This document shows, piece by piece, positions 44,011 to 56,600 of a DNA stretch of 64,000 bases. The stretch is from Plazaster borealis. Lineage: Eukaryota; Echinodermata; Asteroidea; Forcipulatida; Labidiasteridae. The notes beneath the pieces are model-generated. The model was not told the DNA's origin. It ran no database searches and was given only the letters and a program-made list of their open reading frames with translations. The stretch spans positions 12,196,501 to 12,260,500 of the forward strand of contig CM037462.1 in the NCBI GenBank assembly GCA_021014325.1, given 5' to 3'. How positions within the stretch are numbered: the stretch's first letter is position 1; each line of letters begins with the position of its first letter. The position numbers and the translations under genes are program-made.

Positions 44011-46172
44011 TCTGCTTCTCTTCGTCCCTTGTCCGGTAACTAAGACACCTTTCCCAACATCACATGAACTTGAAACTTCACATATGATTAGATATTTATT
44101 AGGAGATGAAACCGCTTTAGTTACGTCATGGTGACGTCATCAGGTATCAAATTACAAGCCATTTAAGGGGAAAAAGTGACCATATGCCAATGCCCGTATG
44201 TCTCTGAATATTACAGCTATGGTATTCATATTTGGGCATATGATAGATCAAGACACGGGCAACATTTAAAAAGTTAACGTCAAAATCGTATGACCTTAAC
44301 TTCCGGTCGTACCGGAAGGTCAAAGTTTGCCTTGGTGTAATTCTTCAAAAAAACACTTTCCCGGCAAAAACATTAACTTCTGTGTATCAGATCAACTTCA
44401 AATTTACACCGTGTAAGGAACTTGATAAAACCTCAATCAAGTAGTTGTGACGTCATGATTACGTCATCAAGTGTTGAAATACAGTAAATCAAAGTTTAAT
44501 CATTTAAAAATTCATAACGCAAGAAGTACATATGCTATTATAACAATCTATACATCATCGGAGAGGTCTTGACAAATGTAGCAAATACTAAACAGAGTCT
44601 TATACCGTTTGACCTTGTCTTCCTGTTCAAACCGGAAGTTGAAAACTTCACAATTCAAACTTTAAGGAATACTTGTACTTTTTACATACACATTACTCAC
44701 AATTTTTACATCATGTTGTAGATTTTTAAGCCTTCTCAAACTTTTTCACAGAGATGTTACCTTTTTGACCTTCACTTATGGTTGTAATTGGGTATACCTT
44801 GACCCGCTGTCAAACCGCGGGAATAAACTGCATTGAAAACACACACAATACGCGATCTAAACCAGTTAGACGGTGAGCGGCTGCTTGCTCCATTGAATCA
44901 AACCGCAAGGTTCAAAGTCCTTCAAACATGCTTGTAGTCTAGTCTCTTTTCAAGGTTCGCGCAACCTGATTTTGACATTACGCTTTGTTAGTCTCTAAAA
45001 CAGCCGTCCGTGCAAACCTCGCTAACAATCAAATGTCAGATTTTTAAAAAAAACATAATTCAAGAACTACACAACCGATTTTCAAACTTTGTTCAGTTAT
45101 AAACTCCTTGGGCATTGGAGATTAGCCTTGGGTAACCGTGATCCCATGTTGACCTTTACTTCCGGGTCAACCGGAAGTGGGACCATATCTCAAGAACTAC
45201 ACAACCGATTTTCAAACTGTTTTCAGTGATAGACTCCTTGGGCATTGGAGATTAGCTTTGGGTAACCGTGACCCCATGTTGACCTTTACTTCCGGGTCAA
45301 CCGGAAGTAACAACATATCTCAAGAACTACTAAACCGATTTTCAAACTTGTTTCAGTTATAGACTCCTTGGGCATTGGAGATTAGCCTTGGGTAACCGTG
45401 ACCCCATGTTGACCTTTACCTCCAGGTCAACCGGAAGTGAGATCATATCTCAAGAACTACACAACCGATTTTCAAACTGTTTTCAGTTATAGACTCCTTG
45501 GGCATTAGAGATTAGCTTTGGGTAGCCGTGACCCCATGTTGCCCTTTACTTCCGGGTCAACCGGAAGTGACACCATATCTCAAGAACTACACAACCGATT
45601 TTCAAACTGTTTTCAGTTATAGACTCCTTGGGCATTAGAGATTAGCTTTGGGTAACCGTGACCCCATGTTGACCTTTACTTCCGGGTCAACCGGAAGTGA
45701 CACCATATCTCAAGTACTACTCAACCGATTTTCAAACTTTTTACAGTTATAGACTCCTTGGGCATTGGAGATTAGCCTTGGGTACCGTGACCCCATGTTG
45801 ACCTTTACTTCCGGGTCAAACGGAAGTGACACCATATCTCAAGAACTACTCGCCCGATTTTCAGACTGTTTTCAGGTATAGACTCCTTGGGCATTGGAGA
45901 TTAGCCTTGAGTAGCCGTGACCCCATGTTGACCTTTACTTCCGGGTCAACCGAAAGTGATACCATATCTCAAGAACTACTCAACCGATTTTCAAACTTTG
46001 TTTAGTTATAGACTCCTTGGGCATTGATATTAGCCTTGGGTACCGTGACCCCAAATTTCATAATTCATAACTCCTGGACCAGGCATTGGATTGATAAGGT
46101 AGAATGTTTATTCATTCAATCACTCCCCGCGAACACCTTGTTTTTGTCACATGACAAAAACTCATCTCTAGT
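44011..46172 (+). mobile_element. Helitron-like element, copy I
   Basis: A ~1-kb head, an array of about eight ~130-bp units (45061..46045) and a 3' end with CGAACACC, the hairpin TTTTTGTCA-CA-TGACAAAAA and CTAGT at 46168..46172. No helicase or Rep frame, so non-autonomous. The head has two TGACGTCA-type palindromes in tandem. Confidence 0.65.
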
Positions 46173-48531
46173 TTTTCTTAATACTTCTTCTTCTTCTTCT
46201 CAGCGTCCCTTGTCCGCTAACAAAAGCACCCTTTCCAACCTCATATGAACTTGAAACTTCACATATACGTAGATATACATTAGGAGATGAAACCGCTTTA
46301 GTTACGTCATGATGACGTCATCAGGTGTCAAATTACAAGCCATTTAAGGTAAAAAAGTGACCATATGCGAATTCCTGTATGTCCCCGAATATTACAGCTA
46401 CAATATTTATACTTGGGCATATGATAGATCACGACATGGGCAACATTTGAAAAGTTAAGGACAAATTCACATGACCTTTACTTCCGGTCGTAACGAAAGG
46501 TCAAAGTTTGCCTTGGTGTAATTCTTAAAAAACACTTTCCCGGCAAAAACATTAACTTCTGATTATCAGATCAACTTCAAACTTACACCATGTAAGGACC
46601 TTGATAAAACCTCAATCAAGTAGTTGTGACGTCATGATGACGTCATCAAGTGTTGAGATACAGTAAATCGAAGTTTAATCATTTAAAAATTCATAACTCA
46701 AGAAGTACATAAGCTATTATAACAATCTATACATCATCGGAGAGGTCTTGACAAATGTAGCAAATACTACACAGAGTCTTATACCGTTTAACCTTGTCTT
46801 CCTGTTCAAACCGGAAGTTGAAAACTTCACAATTCAAACTTTAAGGAATACTCGTACTTTTTACATACACATTACTCACAATTTTCACATCATACTGTAG
46901 ATTTTTAAGCCTTCTCAAACTTTTCCACAAAGATGTTACCTTTGTGACCTTCACTTATGGTTGAAATCGGGTATACATTGACCCGCTGTCAAACTGCGGG
47001 AATAAACTGCATTAAAAACACACACAATACGCGATCTAAACCAGTTAGACGGTGAGCGGCTGCTTGCTCCATTGAAGCGACCGCAAGGTTCAAAGTCCTT
47101 CAAACATGCTTGTAGTCTAGTCTCTTTTCAAGGTTCGCGCAACCTGATTTTGACATTACGCTTTGTTAGTCTCTAAAACAGCCGTCCGTGCAAACTTCGC
47201 TAACAATCAAATGTCAGATTTTTTAAACATTCATAATTCAAGAACTACACAACCGATTTTCAAACTTTTTTCAGTTATAAAATCCTTGGGCATTGGAAAT
47301 TAGCCTTGGGTAACCGTGACCTCATGTTGACCTTTACTTCCGGGTCAACCGGAAGTGAGACCATATCTCAAGAACTACACAACCGATTTCAAACTTTTTT
47401 CAGTTATAGACTCCTTGGGCATTGGAGATTAGCCTTGAGTAACCGTGACCCCATGTTGACCTTTACTTCCGGGTCATCCGGAAGAGGGACCATATCTCAA
47501 GAACTACAGAACCGATTTTCAAACTGTTTTCAGTTATAGACTCCTTGGGCATTGGATATTAGCTTTGGGTAACCGTGACCCCATGTTGACCTTTACTTCC
47601 AGGTCAACCGGAAGTGACACCATATCTCAAGAACTACTCAACCGATTTTCAAACCTTTTTCAGTTATAGACTCCTTGGTCATTGGAGATTAGCCTTGGGT
47701 ACCGTGACCCCATGTTGACCTTTACTTCCGGGTCAAACGGAAGTGACACCATATCTCAAGAACTACTCAACCGATTTTCAAACTGTTTTTAGGTATAGAC
47801 TCCTTGGGCATTGGAGATTAGCCTTGGGTAACCGTGACCCCATGTTGACCCTTACCTCCGGGTCAACCGAAAGTGACACCATATCTCAAGAACTACACAA
47901 CCGATTTTCAAACTTGTTTTCAGTTATAGACTCTTTGGGCATTGGAGATAAGCCTTGGGTACCGTAACCCCATGTTGACCTTTACTTCCGGGTCAAACGG
48001 AAGTGACACCATATCTCAAGAACTACTCAACCGATTTTCAAAAAAAAATCAGTTATAGACTCCTTGGGCATTGGAGATTAGCCTTGGGTAACCGTGACCC
48101 CATGTTGACCTTTACTTCCGGGTCAACCGGAAGTGACACCATATCTCAAGAACTACACAACCGATTTTCAAACTGTTTTCAGTTATAAAATCCTTGGGTA
48201 TTGAGTTTTTTACAACTTCACAAGCGCTACACAGAGTGTGGCCCCATTTGAACTGGACTTCCGGTTCAAACAAAAAGATGAACTTTAACATTTAATTTTG
48301 TTTTCTTTTTTTCTTAATACTTCTTATTCTTCTTCTCCCCGTCGCTTTTCCGCAAACAAAAGCACACTTCCCAAGCACATATAAATTTGAAACTTCACAA
48401 ACTTCCCATATAAGTTTTCGGGATGGTGACGTCATCGATGATGTTATAACATTTTTTTAAATCAATGTTTAATATTTAAAAAAATCATACCGAACACCTT
48501 GTTTTTGTTTTAACAAAAGCTTAAGTCTAGT
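46173..48531 (+). mobile_element. Helitron-like element, copy II
   Basis: Starts directly after the CTAGT of copy I. Same head, about eight 130-bp units (47220..48205), an extra ~300-bp tail, then CGAACACC, the hairpin TTTTGTT-TTAACAAAA and CTAGT at 48527..48531. Confidence 0.65.
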
Positions 48532-50856
48532 TTTCTTAATACTTCTTCTTCTTCTTCTTCTTCTCAGCGTCCTTTGTCCGCTAACAAAAGCACCCTTTCC
48601 AAGCTCATATGAACTTGAAACTTCACATATAGTTAGATATACATTAGGAGATGAAACCGCTTTAGTTACGTCATGATGACCTCATCAGGTGTCAAATTAC
48701 AAGCCAATTAAGGGGAAAAAGTGACCATATGCGAATGCCTGTATGTCCCCGAATATTACAGCTACAGTATTTATATTTGGGCATATGATAGATCAAGACA
48801 CGGGCAACATTTAAAAAGTTAACGTCAAATTCACATGACCTTTACTTCCGGTCGTAACGAAAGGTCAAAGTTTGCCTTGGTGTAATTCTTCAAAAAAACA
48901 CTTTCCCGGCAAAAACATTAACTTCTGTTTATCAGATCAACTTTAAATTTACACCATGTAAGGAACCTGATAAAACCTCAATCAAGTAGTTGTGACGTCA
49001 TGATGACGTCATCAAGTGTTGAAGTACAGTAAATCGAAGTTTAATCATTTAAAAATTCTTAACTCAAGAAGTACATAAGCTATTATAACAATCTATACAT
49101 CATCGGAGAGGTCTTGACAAATGTAGCAAATACTACACAGAGTCTTATACCGTTTGACTTTGTCTTCCTGTTCAAACCGGAAGTTGAAAACTTCACAATT
49201 CAAACTTTAAGGAATACTCGTACTTTTTTCATACACATTACTCACAATTTTTACATCATGTTGTAGATTTTTAAGCCTTCTCAAACTTTTCCACAGAAAT
49301 GTTACCTTTTGACCTTCACTTATGGTTGAAATCGGGTATACATTGACCCGCTGTCAAACCGCGGGAATAAACTGCATTGAAAACACACACAATACGCGAT
49401 CTAAACCAGTTAGACGGTGAGCGGCTGCTTGCTCCATTGAAGCAACTGCAAGGTTCAAAGTCCTTCAAACATGCTTGTAGTCTAGTCTCTTTTCAAGGTT
49501 CGCGCAACCTGATTTTGACATTACGCTTTGGTAGTCTCTAAAACAGCCGTCCGTGCAAAGCTCGCTAACAATCAAATGTCAGATTTTTGAAAAATTCATA
49601 ATTCAAGAACTACACTACCGATTTTCAAACTTTTTTCAGTTATAAAATCCTTGGACATTTGAGATTAGCCTTGGGTAACCGTGACCCCATATTGACCTTT
49701 ACATCCGGGTCAACCGGAAGTGAGACCATATCTCAAGAACTACACAACCGATTTCAAACTTTTTTTTCAGTTATAGACTCCTTGGGCATTGGAGATTAGC
49801 CTTGGGTAACCGTGACCCCAAATTGACCTTTACTTCCGGGTCAACCGGAACAGGGACCATATCTCAAGAACTACACAACCGATTTTCAAACTATTTTCAG
49901 TTATAGACTCCTTGGGCATTGGAGACTAGCCTTGGGTAACCGTGACCCCATGTTGACCTTTACTTCCGGGTCAACCGGAAGTGACACCATATCTCAAGAA
50001 CTACTCAACCGATTTTCAAACTGTTTTCAGGTATAGACTCCTTGGGCATTTGAGATTAGCCTTGGGTAACCGTGACCCCATGTTGACCTTTACTTCCGGG
50101 TCAACCAGAAGTGACACCATATCTCAAGAACTACTCAACCGATTTTCAAACTTATTTCAGTTATAGACTCATTGGGCATTGGAGATTAGCCTTGGGTACC
50201 GTGACCCCATGTTGACCTTTACTTCCGGGTCAACCGGAAGTGACACTATATCTCAAGAACTACACAACCGATTTTTAAACTTTGTTCAGTTATAAAATCC
50301 TTGGGTATTGAGTTTTTACAACTTCACAAGCGCTACACAGAGTGTAGCCCCATTTGAACAGGACTTCCGGTTCAAACCGAAAGATGAAATTTGACATTTA
50401 ATTTTGTTTTCTTTTTTTTTAATACTTATTCTTCTTTTTCTCCCCGTCGCTTTTCCGCTAACAAAAGTCAATTCACAAGCACATATAAACTTGAAACTTC
50501 ACAAACTTCACATAGGTTTTCGGGATGGTGACGTCATCGATGATGTTATTACATTAAATCAATGTTTAATATTTAGAAAAATCATATCTGGAGAACCATA
50601 GCCTAATTGCTAAACACAAGATCTTTGGACCGTGTGAAGGACCCTGGAGTATTTTTAAAATCTTACACACGACCCCCTGTGATATTACTTTCGTTTAATT
50701 GTTTTTAATTTATGTTTTGTTTTTCATTTTGTTTATAAAACACTAAAAAGTACTGAGTATACAGTGCTTCAAACAGATCGGGAAAGGGTTAAAACCAAAT
50801 TATAAAAACAAACCGAACACCGTTTGTTTGTAATTTACAAACAAGATAAGTCTAGT
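48532..50856 (+). mobile_element. Helitron-like element, copy III
   Basis: Head-to-tail with copy II; about six 130-bp units (49590..50310), then the tail, CCGAACACC, the hairpin TTGTTTGTAA-TTTACAAACAA and CTAGT at 50852..50856. Confidence 0.65.
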
Positions 50857-51429
50857 TAATAGTTTTTTTTTTTGTTTTTTGGTGTTTTTTGTTTTGTTTT
50901 GTTTTTGTTTTTTTTGGGGGGGTAGGTTTTGTTCTTGTTTTGCTTGAAAACTGATAATTTGTAAAATTACTATGGCTCATATGGAATCGATCAAATGCCT
51001 TTTAACATGCAGTAGCAGATGTAGGCATTATCGTCTAATTTTGGAATACACGCGTGGTAGGGTCATAGATTTTTTTTTTTTTTTTCAGTAGAAAATTATC
51101 AAGAAAGATACAATAAAAGTCACCTGTGAAAGTTCCATCTGATTAAAATGTCTTGTTGAGAAAATAGAATAAAAACGGTCACGGTATTTTCATAAAGATT
51201 GTCGAATCCACATTCACTTTTCGCGAGGTGACAGCGGGTACCAGCCGCATTTCTGGCCTTAGCATTCGCGAACGGACACCACGGAAATTGGAACTTTCAG
51301 TCAACCCTCGTGACCGGTAAATCTTAGAAACGATTCATGAAATTAAGGAATCGTTTCTCAAAAACTATGTTTTTAATGAATATGCATGAAACCAGATAAT
51401 GCATCAACCAGGTCCAAACGTGAGATTTG

Positions 51430-51890
51430 TGGTACAATTTTCTTTGAGTAAAATTAGAAGTTGATATAGATCAAAAGTGCAAAGTGTGTCTATTTCTCTG
51501 TTTGGGCAATAGGCTTGATTTTTCACCCCTCAAAAGGCCAAAAGCTCAGCTTCCGGGGGCTTCGCCCCCTGGACCTCCATCGGGGCTTCACCCCTGGACC
51601 CCATCATCGATGTTACAGGAAAATTTCCCAGTAAATTTAGAAGCGTGAAATGGATCAGAAGTGCTTAAAAAGTGTGTATATTTCTCTGTTTTAGGCACAC
51701 AGAGGCTTTTTTTTCACCCCTCAAAAAGCTAAAAGCTCAGAGCTTCCGGAGGCTTCGCCCCCTGGACCCCCATCGGGGCAGTGACCCCTGGACCCCACCA
51801 CCGATGTTACACAAAAATTTCCAGTAAATTTAGAAGATTGATATGGATCTGAATTGCTGAAATGGTGTGTCTATTTCTCTGTTTTTGGTT
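51430..51890. repeat. ~170-bp tandem repeat with a GC-rich palindromic core
   Basis: Two full units and one partial, each with AAAGCTCAG, TTCCGGGGGCTTCGCCCCCT-GGACC and CCGATGTTACA. In the intergenic region; 50857..51429 and 51891..53550 show no gene I can recognise. A poly(C) run is at 52251..52266. Confidence 0.75.
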
Positions 51891-53550
51891 AATTATATTG
51901 AAAATTGCATTTTCATGTCGTTGGCTCACCGGATGGAGGAAGGATCCTCCCTCACCAACACTTTGTTGTCCCCTAATAAATAGTAATTGTACCTGCATTT
52001 TGATTTGATAACTCAGGATGGCTGATTCAATGAATCCCAACTCGCAAATGATGTTTAAATAATGATCTTGCTAAAACAAAATTTGTTAAAGTGGTCAGTT
52101 ATTGCATGAGATCGCACCACAGAGCATCTAGAATCCAAACTGTTTCGGAGCATTTAAGCGGGCCCCGGAACCCATGCCTTAGGGCTTCGCGTTACGCGCT
52201 CTCAGGCGCCACAAATTGCATTCACCATTTGCTGCTTGGTACATTTTCACGCCCCCCCCCCCCCCCGTTTGGAATATCCTGGATCGCCCCTGAAGCGCTA
52301 TTGTTATTGGATTAAGGGATTATTAAATTACTGCAAAAAGAGGTGATATCACCCTTTTGTTAGATTACCCAAGTCTAGCAGGAATTAAGGTCATAGACTG
52401 GTCCCTTTGTGCCTCTACCTGGACTTGTGAGCTTGTGTTCGGTCATGAATATGCCTATGACAAAATGCACCAGCTGTTCATTGACCTGAAGATAAATGTC
52501 ATTTCGTTCGGTTGAACTGGGTGAATTAGAACGAAATCTAGTTCTCAATAAGATAGAATCACTCCACTGTATGCGGATGTAGATAGGAGAAAATAGGAAG
52601 TATAAAAGGAGGTGCTTGGGTAGCACGGGCCATCTGCGCACCGGCAGGCTCGATTCCATTACTTAATTTATTTAAACTATTATATTACTATCATTAATAT
52701 AATCTTGTATTTTGTTCCAATGGAACTCGGGAAGAACTACAGTTAAGAAGTTCCGTTGTAAAGATATACAGGACAAGAAAGCAGTCCTTTATAAATCACG
52801 ACGAGTAACGACGCGACCGCATTAACATCATGGGTCCCAATTGTTGTTACAAAGAAGACACAGCTACATGTGTATAATGTATATTTAGGCGGGGTTTTCC
52901 AGAGTATTTTCTAGAAATAGTTTTTACCTCTGGTTTTTCACTCCGCAGGCTAGGGCATCAGAGGGGGGTAACGTTACAAAGAAATAATTGTGAAACGGTT
53001 ACACACTCGGATGATATACGATCCCTGTATCTAAATATATGGATAAATTATATAATAAGTATACAAGTTGTTACACATTGTAAGTACATGTACTAATAAT
53101 TTATTCAAGAAGAAGAAATAAAAAAGGGTGAACAACCGCAACCGCAATGCCTGTCGGTGGCCAACCCCAATGCCTGTCGGTCGCCAACCCAAAGTTGTAA
53201 ACAAATGGGTGTGATGTCTGGGTTATTGAGAACGAACTCATTACACCCAAGCGATACCTTCAGCTTAATACCTTGTTGTACAGCGCGTGTTACAAGGTAT
53301 TACCGTGTGTTAGATTATGAGGTCCTCCCTAAGTTTTTATGGCCATTAACTTTTTGAATAATTACCTATCTATGCTGGCGTACCTTTAAGACGGGGTGCG
53401 CGCTCATGTATTACGGAAATAATTATAATGCAAGCGCAAAAAGAAACCTTTTTACAAAATTCCCGTGACCAACACGTGCCGTGCGAGATGACCTAACGAC
53501 CAAAATGTATCAGCGCTAGTTACAACTCTTCATTGAAGGCAGGAGAGCAG

Positions 53551-53623
53551 ATGGACAACAAGTATGAATCGAACCTGTCGCCTGTTGGCGGAGTAATGTC
53601 AGGCGTCTTTATTTCTGCTGTCA
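53551..53623 (+). CDS. Opsin exon 1 (start codon, N-terminus, first half of TM1)
   Basis: Starts MDNKYESNLSPVGGVMSGVF and continues ISAV, leaving A of an isoleucine codon before the donor gtaagt. No in-frame ATG lies directly upstream. Joining to exon 2 gives an unbroken hydrophobic helix, which supports a link over the 7.1-kb intron. That intron is mostly repeats, including inverted elements at 53662..53945, 55436..55611 and 56939..57172. Confidence 0.78.
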
Positions 53624-56600
53624 GTAAGTTTATTCTGTGTTTTATGTTTTTTTCTGTGTAGGGTTGATTTCACAAAGAGCTAAGATTGATCTTAACTGTG
53701 TTTCAATCTTATTTGCTAAGAATAGTGTGATGTCACAATACAAATCACCATGGCAATGTTGACAACTCATCTTAAGATAAGTCTTGTGCTTTGTGAAATC
53801 GAGCCCAGGCGCTCGATTTCTCCCCAAAGTGCTAAAGATTGGTCTAATTACGAATCACTCTTAATTGCGAAGCAAAGTGTGATGTCACAATACAAATCAC
53901 TAAGGTGGTCTGACAACTAACCGTAAGATAAATCTTGGCCCCAGCTGGCTACTGTTGTTTTATTTGTATCTCAAGCTGTGTACTGGCTGCATCATACAAG
54001 GCAGTTGGGTATACACTTAACTTTGTGGCAACCAACTGCACCAAATGCATGCAGAAGTCACACTTTTGGTTGCACGATACTTGAAGTTTAACAATACCTT
54101 TTATCTTTCCCCAAGAACAAGTTTGTGAAATTTTCACATTTGAATTTCTTCTTGGAGACTCTTTGGCGCTGGTTGCCTGTATAAAATGTGACAAATTTTT
54201 GTAAGGACGAAGTAATTTACTTGATTGTATTAACCGATTACAAAATGCCGAGTGTTTGTTAATTCCAGTTGATAATAACACGTCTTTGGTATTTTAAAGA
54301 TAGGGTCATAGATTGGTCACCTGAATAGAAAACTGCAAAAAAAAAATCCACGGTATTTTCACAAAAAAGTTCGATATCCACGATGATGTTTAGCGAGGTG
54401 ACAGCGGGGTATTATTTGGTAAGTCATTCCATAATGAAGTTGAAAACTCTTTGACCATAACATTTTGTTGAAACAGTTGCTTCAGTAAGGATTGGCCAGC
54501 AGAACGAAGAGGACGTACAGGAGTACATGTATATTAAATATGTAGAAGATCAGGTCTGGAGAGAGTCTATGAAGAGCTTTGAAAGTGAGAATATTTAACT
54601 TATTCTACGCGAGTCGCATTTTAATCGGGAGCCCGTGGAGTTCGTGTCAGATGGGAGTTATGATTTTTTGAACGAGGTGTGCAGAAGACGAGTTGGCTGA
54701 CAGTATACCACAAAAAACAGTGGGGTTGGAAACACAACATCAAAATGGGGCCCGAACGGGGGGAACAAGTAAGAAAATTACATACAACAGAGACCTGTTG
54801 GTTGGGGGAGACAAACAAACATCCATTCCCTTCTTGGATGTTCAGACCAATGACTCATGGATAAACATCCAGACTTATTATAAGCAAAAAACACATAAAG
54901 GAATCCTACGATTATGTAAATGCAAACGTCCCCCGGGGACGGTGCATTACACAGTCTTCTCATGGTCTTCTTCATTCACTAATGAGTATGCCTGTACTAA
55001 TTAATCGCGCTCGCATTGAACGTATTATTTTTAGGTATGTTTTCAGTGTGCAGAAACATACATTGTGCTGATAACAGAAAGGTCTCTTGCAATTCGATTA
55101 TTAATATTATTTCCCACAACAACTACGGTACCTTATACACTTATTAGTTAAAGAAAAGTTATGGCATATTTCCGGATGATGTTTTGTCTTGCTCCTATAC
55201 ATGTTTTGTTGTTAGTCAGTGTTGTAATTGTCTGTTGGTGTGTTTGTCTGTCCGTATGTGAACAAAAGTTTTTGCTTCACCATAGGCCTAAATGTTGTCT
55301 TGTTTTGTGATTATTTAATCAACTTCCGTGTAAATTGGTTTGCTATTTATCTTTTATTTTAACTTTAACGATGTACCCATGTAATTTAATGGCAACATTG
55401 AAATAAATGTAAATGTGAAATGTTTAATAATAAACAATCGGCGACCGGAGTCACGTGAATCATAGTGGGTATCAATTTTTTAAAAAATATCAAGTTTTCT
55501 GCCGTAGGTGCGGAAGAATCCACGCTTTTCCATGCACACTGGGCGTGGCTGCTTGGTTTGTTTGCATTGTATATACCCACTATTTGATTCACGTGACTCC
55601 GGTCGCCGATTGTGTCTTTAGGCCTACAGGTATGTAATTACGTCCACATTGAAATCGGAAAGAATAATGAACAATATTTGGCATATTTGACGACCTGATC
55701 AAATAACAGTAACCATGAAAATCTAAAACTTCAAAAGCCATTTCTGAGAATAGGGTGTGGAACTAATTGAGCTAAAAAGAAATTACGAAAGTTTAAGTTA
55801 TTTACTAACACGTTAAAAGTAAAAACAAACAAAGAAAGCACATGACATCACTGCACATTCCACATGCTCAAGACGGGTAAATTGTACGAACGGTAACCAT
55901 GGGCACCCAGAGCTTGAAAGTGAATATTTAAGAATAACTTGCGCCGAAAGAAACATTTTGTTAAAAAACAAACAATTATAGTGTTTATTGTAAGAGTAGA
56001 CACACATTTTGATGGCCTTATACACAAAACACATGCCACACTTATTAAGTATTTCTTATTTTACTATTGTATTTTTCTATTGTATTTTCATGTATTTTTA
56101 AGCACGAGAGCCAAGGCAATTTCTATTGTATACTTGTACATAGATAGCAATAAACCAAATCAATCAATCAATCAATTAGTTGGGACTAATATTATAATCG
56201 CATTAGGAATATCATACTAGTGTGAATATGGTTGGTTCTTGTCTGGTGATCAAGATTTGTTAACATACAGTTTTTATAATCAATTAAATACAAAATATAT
56301 AAAGCCAAGTCCCCATGCAACTCTCTGTTTGCATTTGATTGTGAATTATAGAATAGTATGGCGTAAGTTTCATTTAATTTAAAGACCTAATTGAACGAAA
56401 ACGGCAACAAGTGATCTTTGCTGAAATTCATTTAAAATGTGAAAAGCCCTGTTACGTCATCACTTATTTTACGTCGTGTGGGAGCTCCGTTTTGTATAGC
56501 CGCTTTGTTGCAGCATGGCGGTTTAACACAGCAGCATCCCACATTATGATGTCAAAGTATTGACGCACGGCCGAGGTGCTTCCAGTTTTTTCAAAACCTT

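Noticed and set aside
45177..50166. Series of ~61-77-residue frames with the repeated sequence LLGHWRLALGNRDPML
   Set aside because: All are one frame of the 130-bp satellite; stops recur in each unit and there is no conserved start or signal peptide.
53949..54281. 110-residue minus-strand frame
   Set aside because: It overlaps a family-C-like repeat (GGCAACCAACTGCACC); no recognisable domain.
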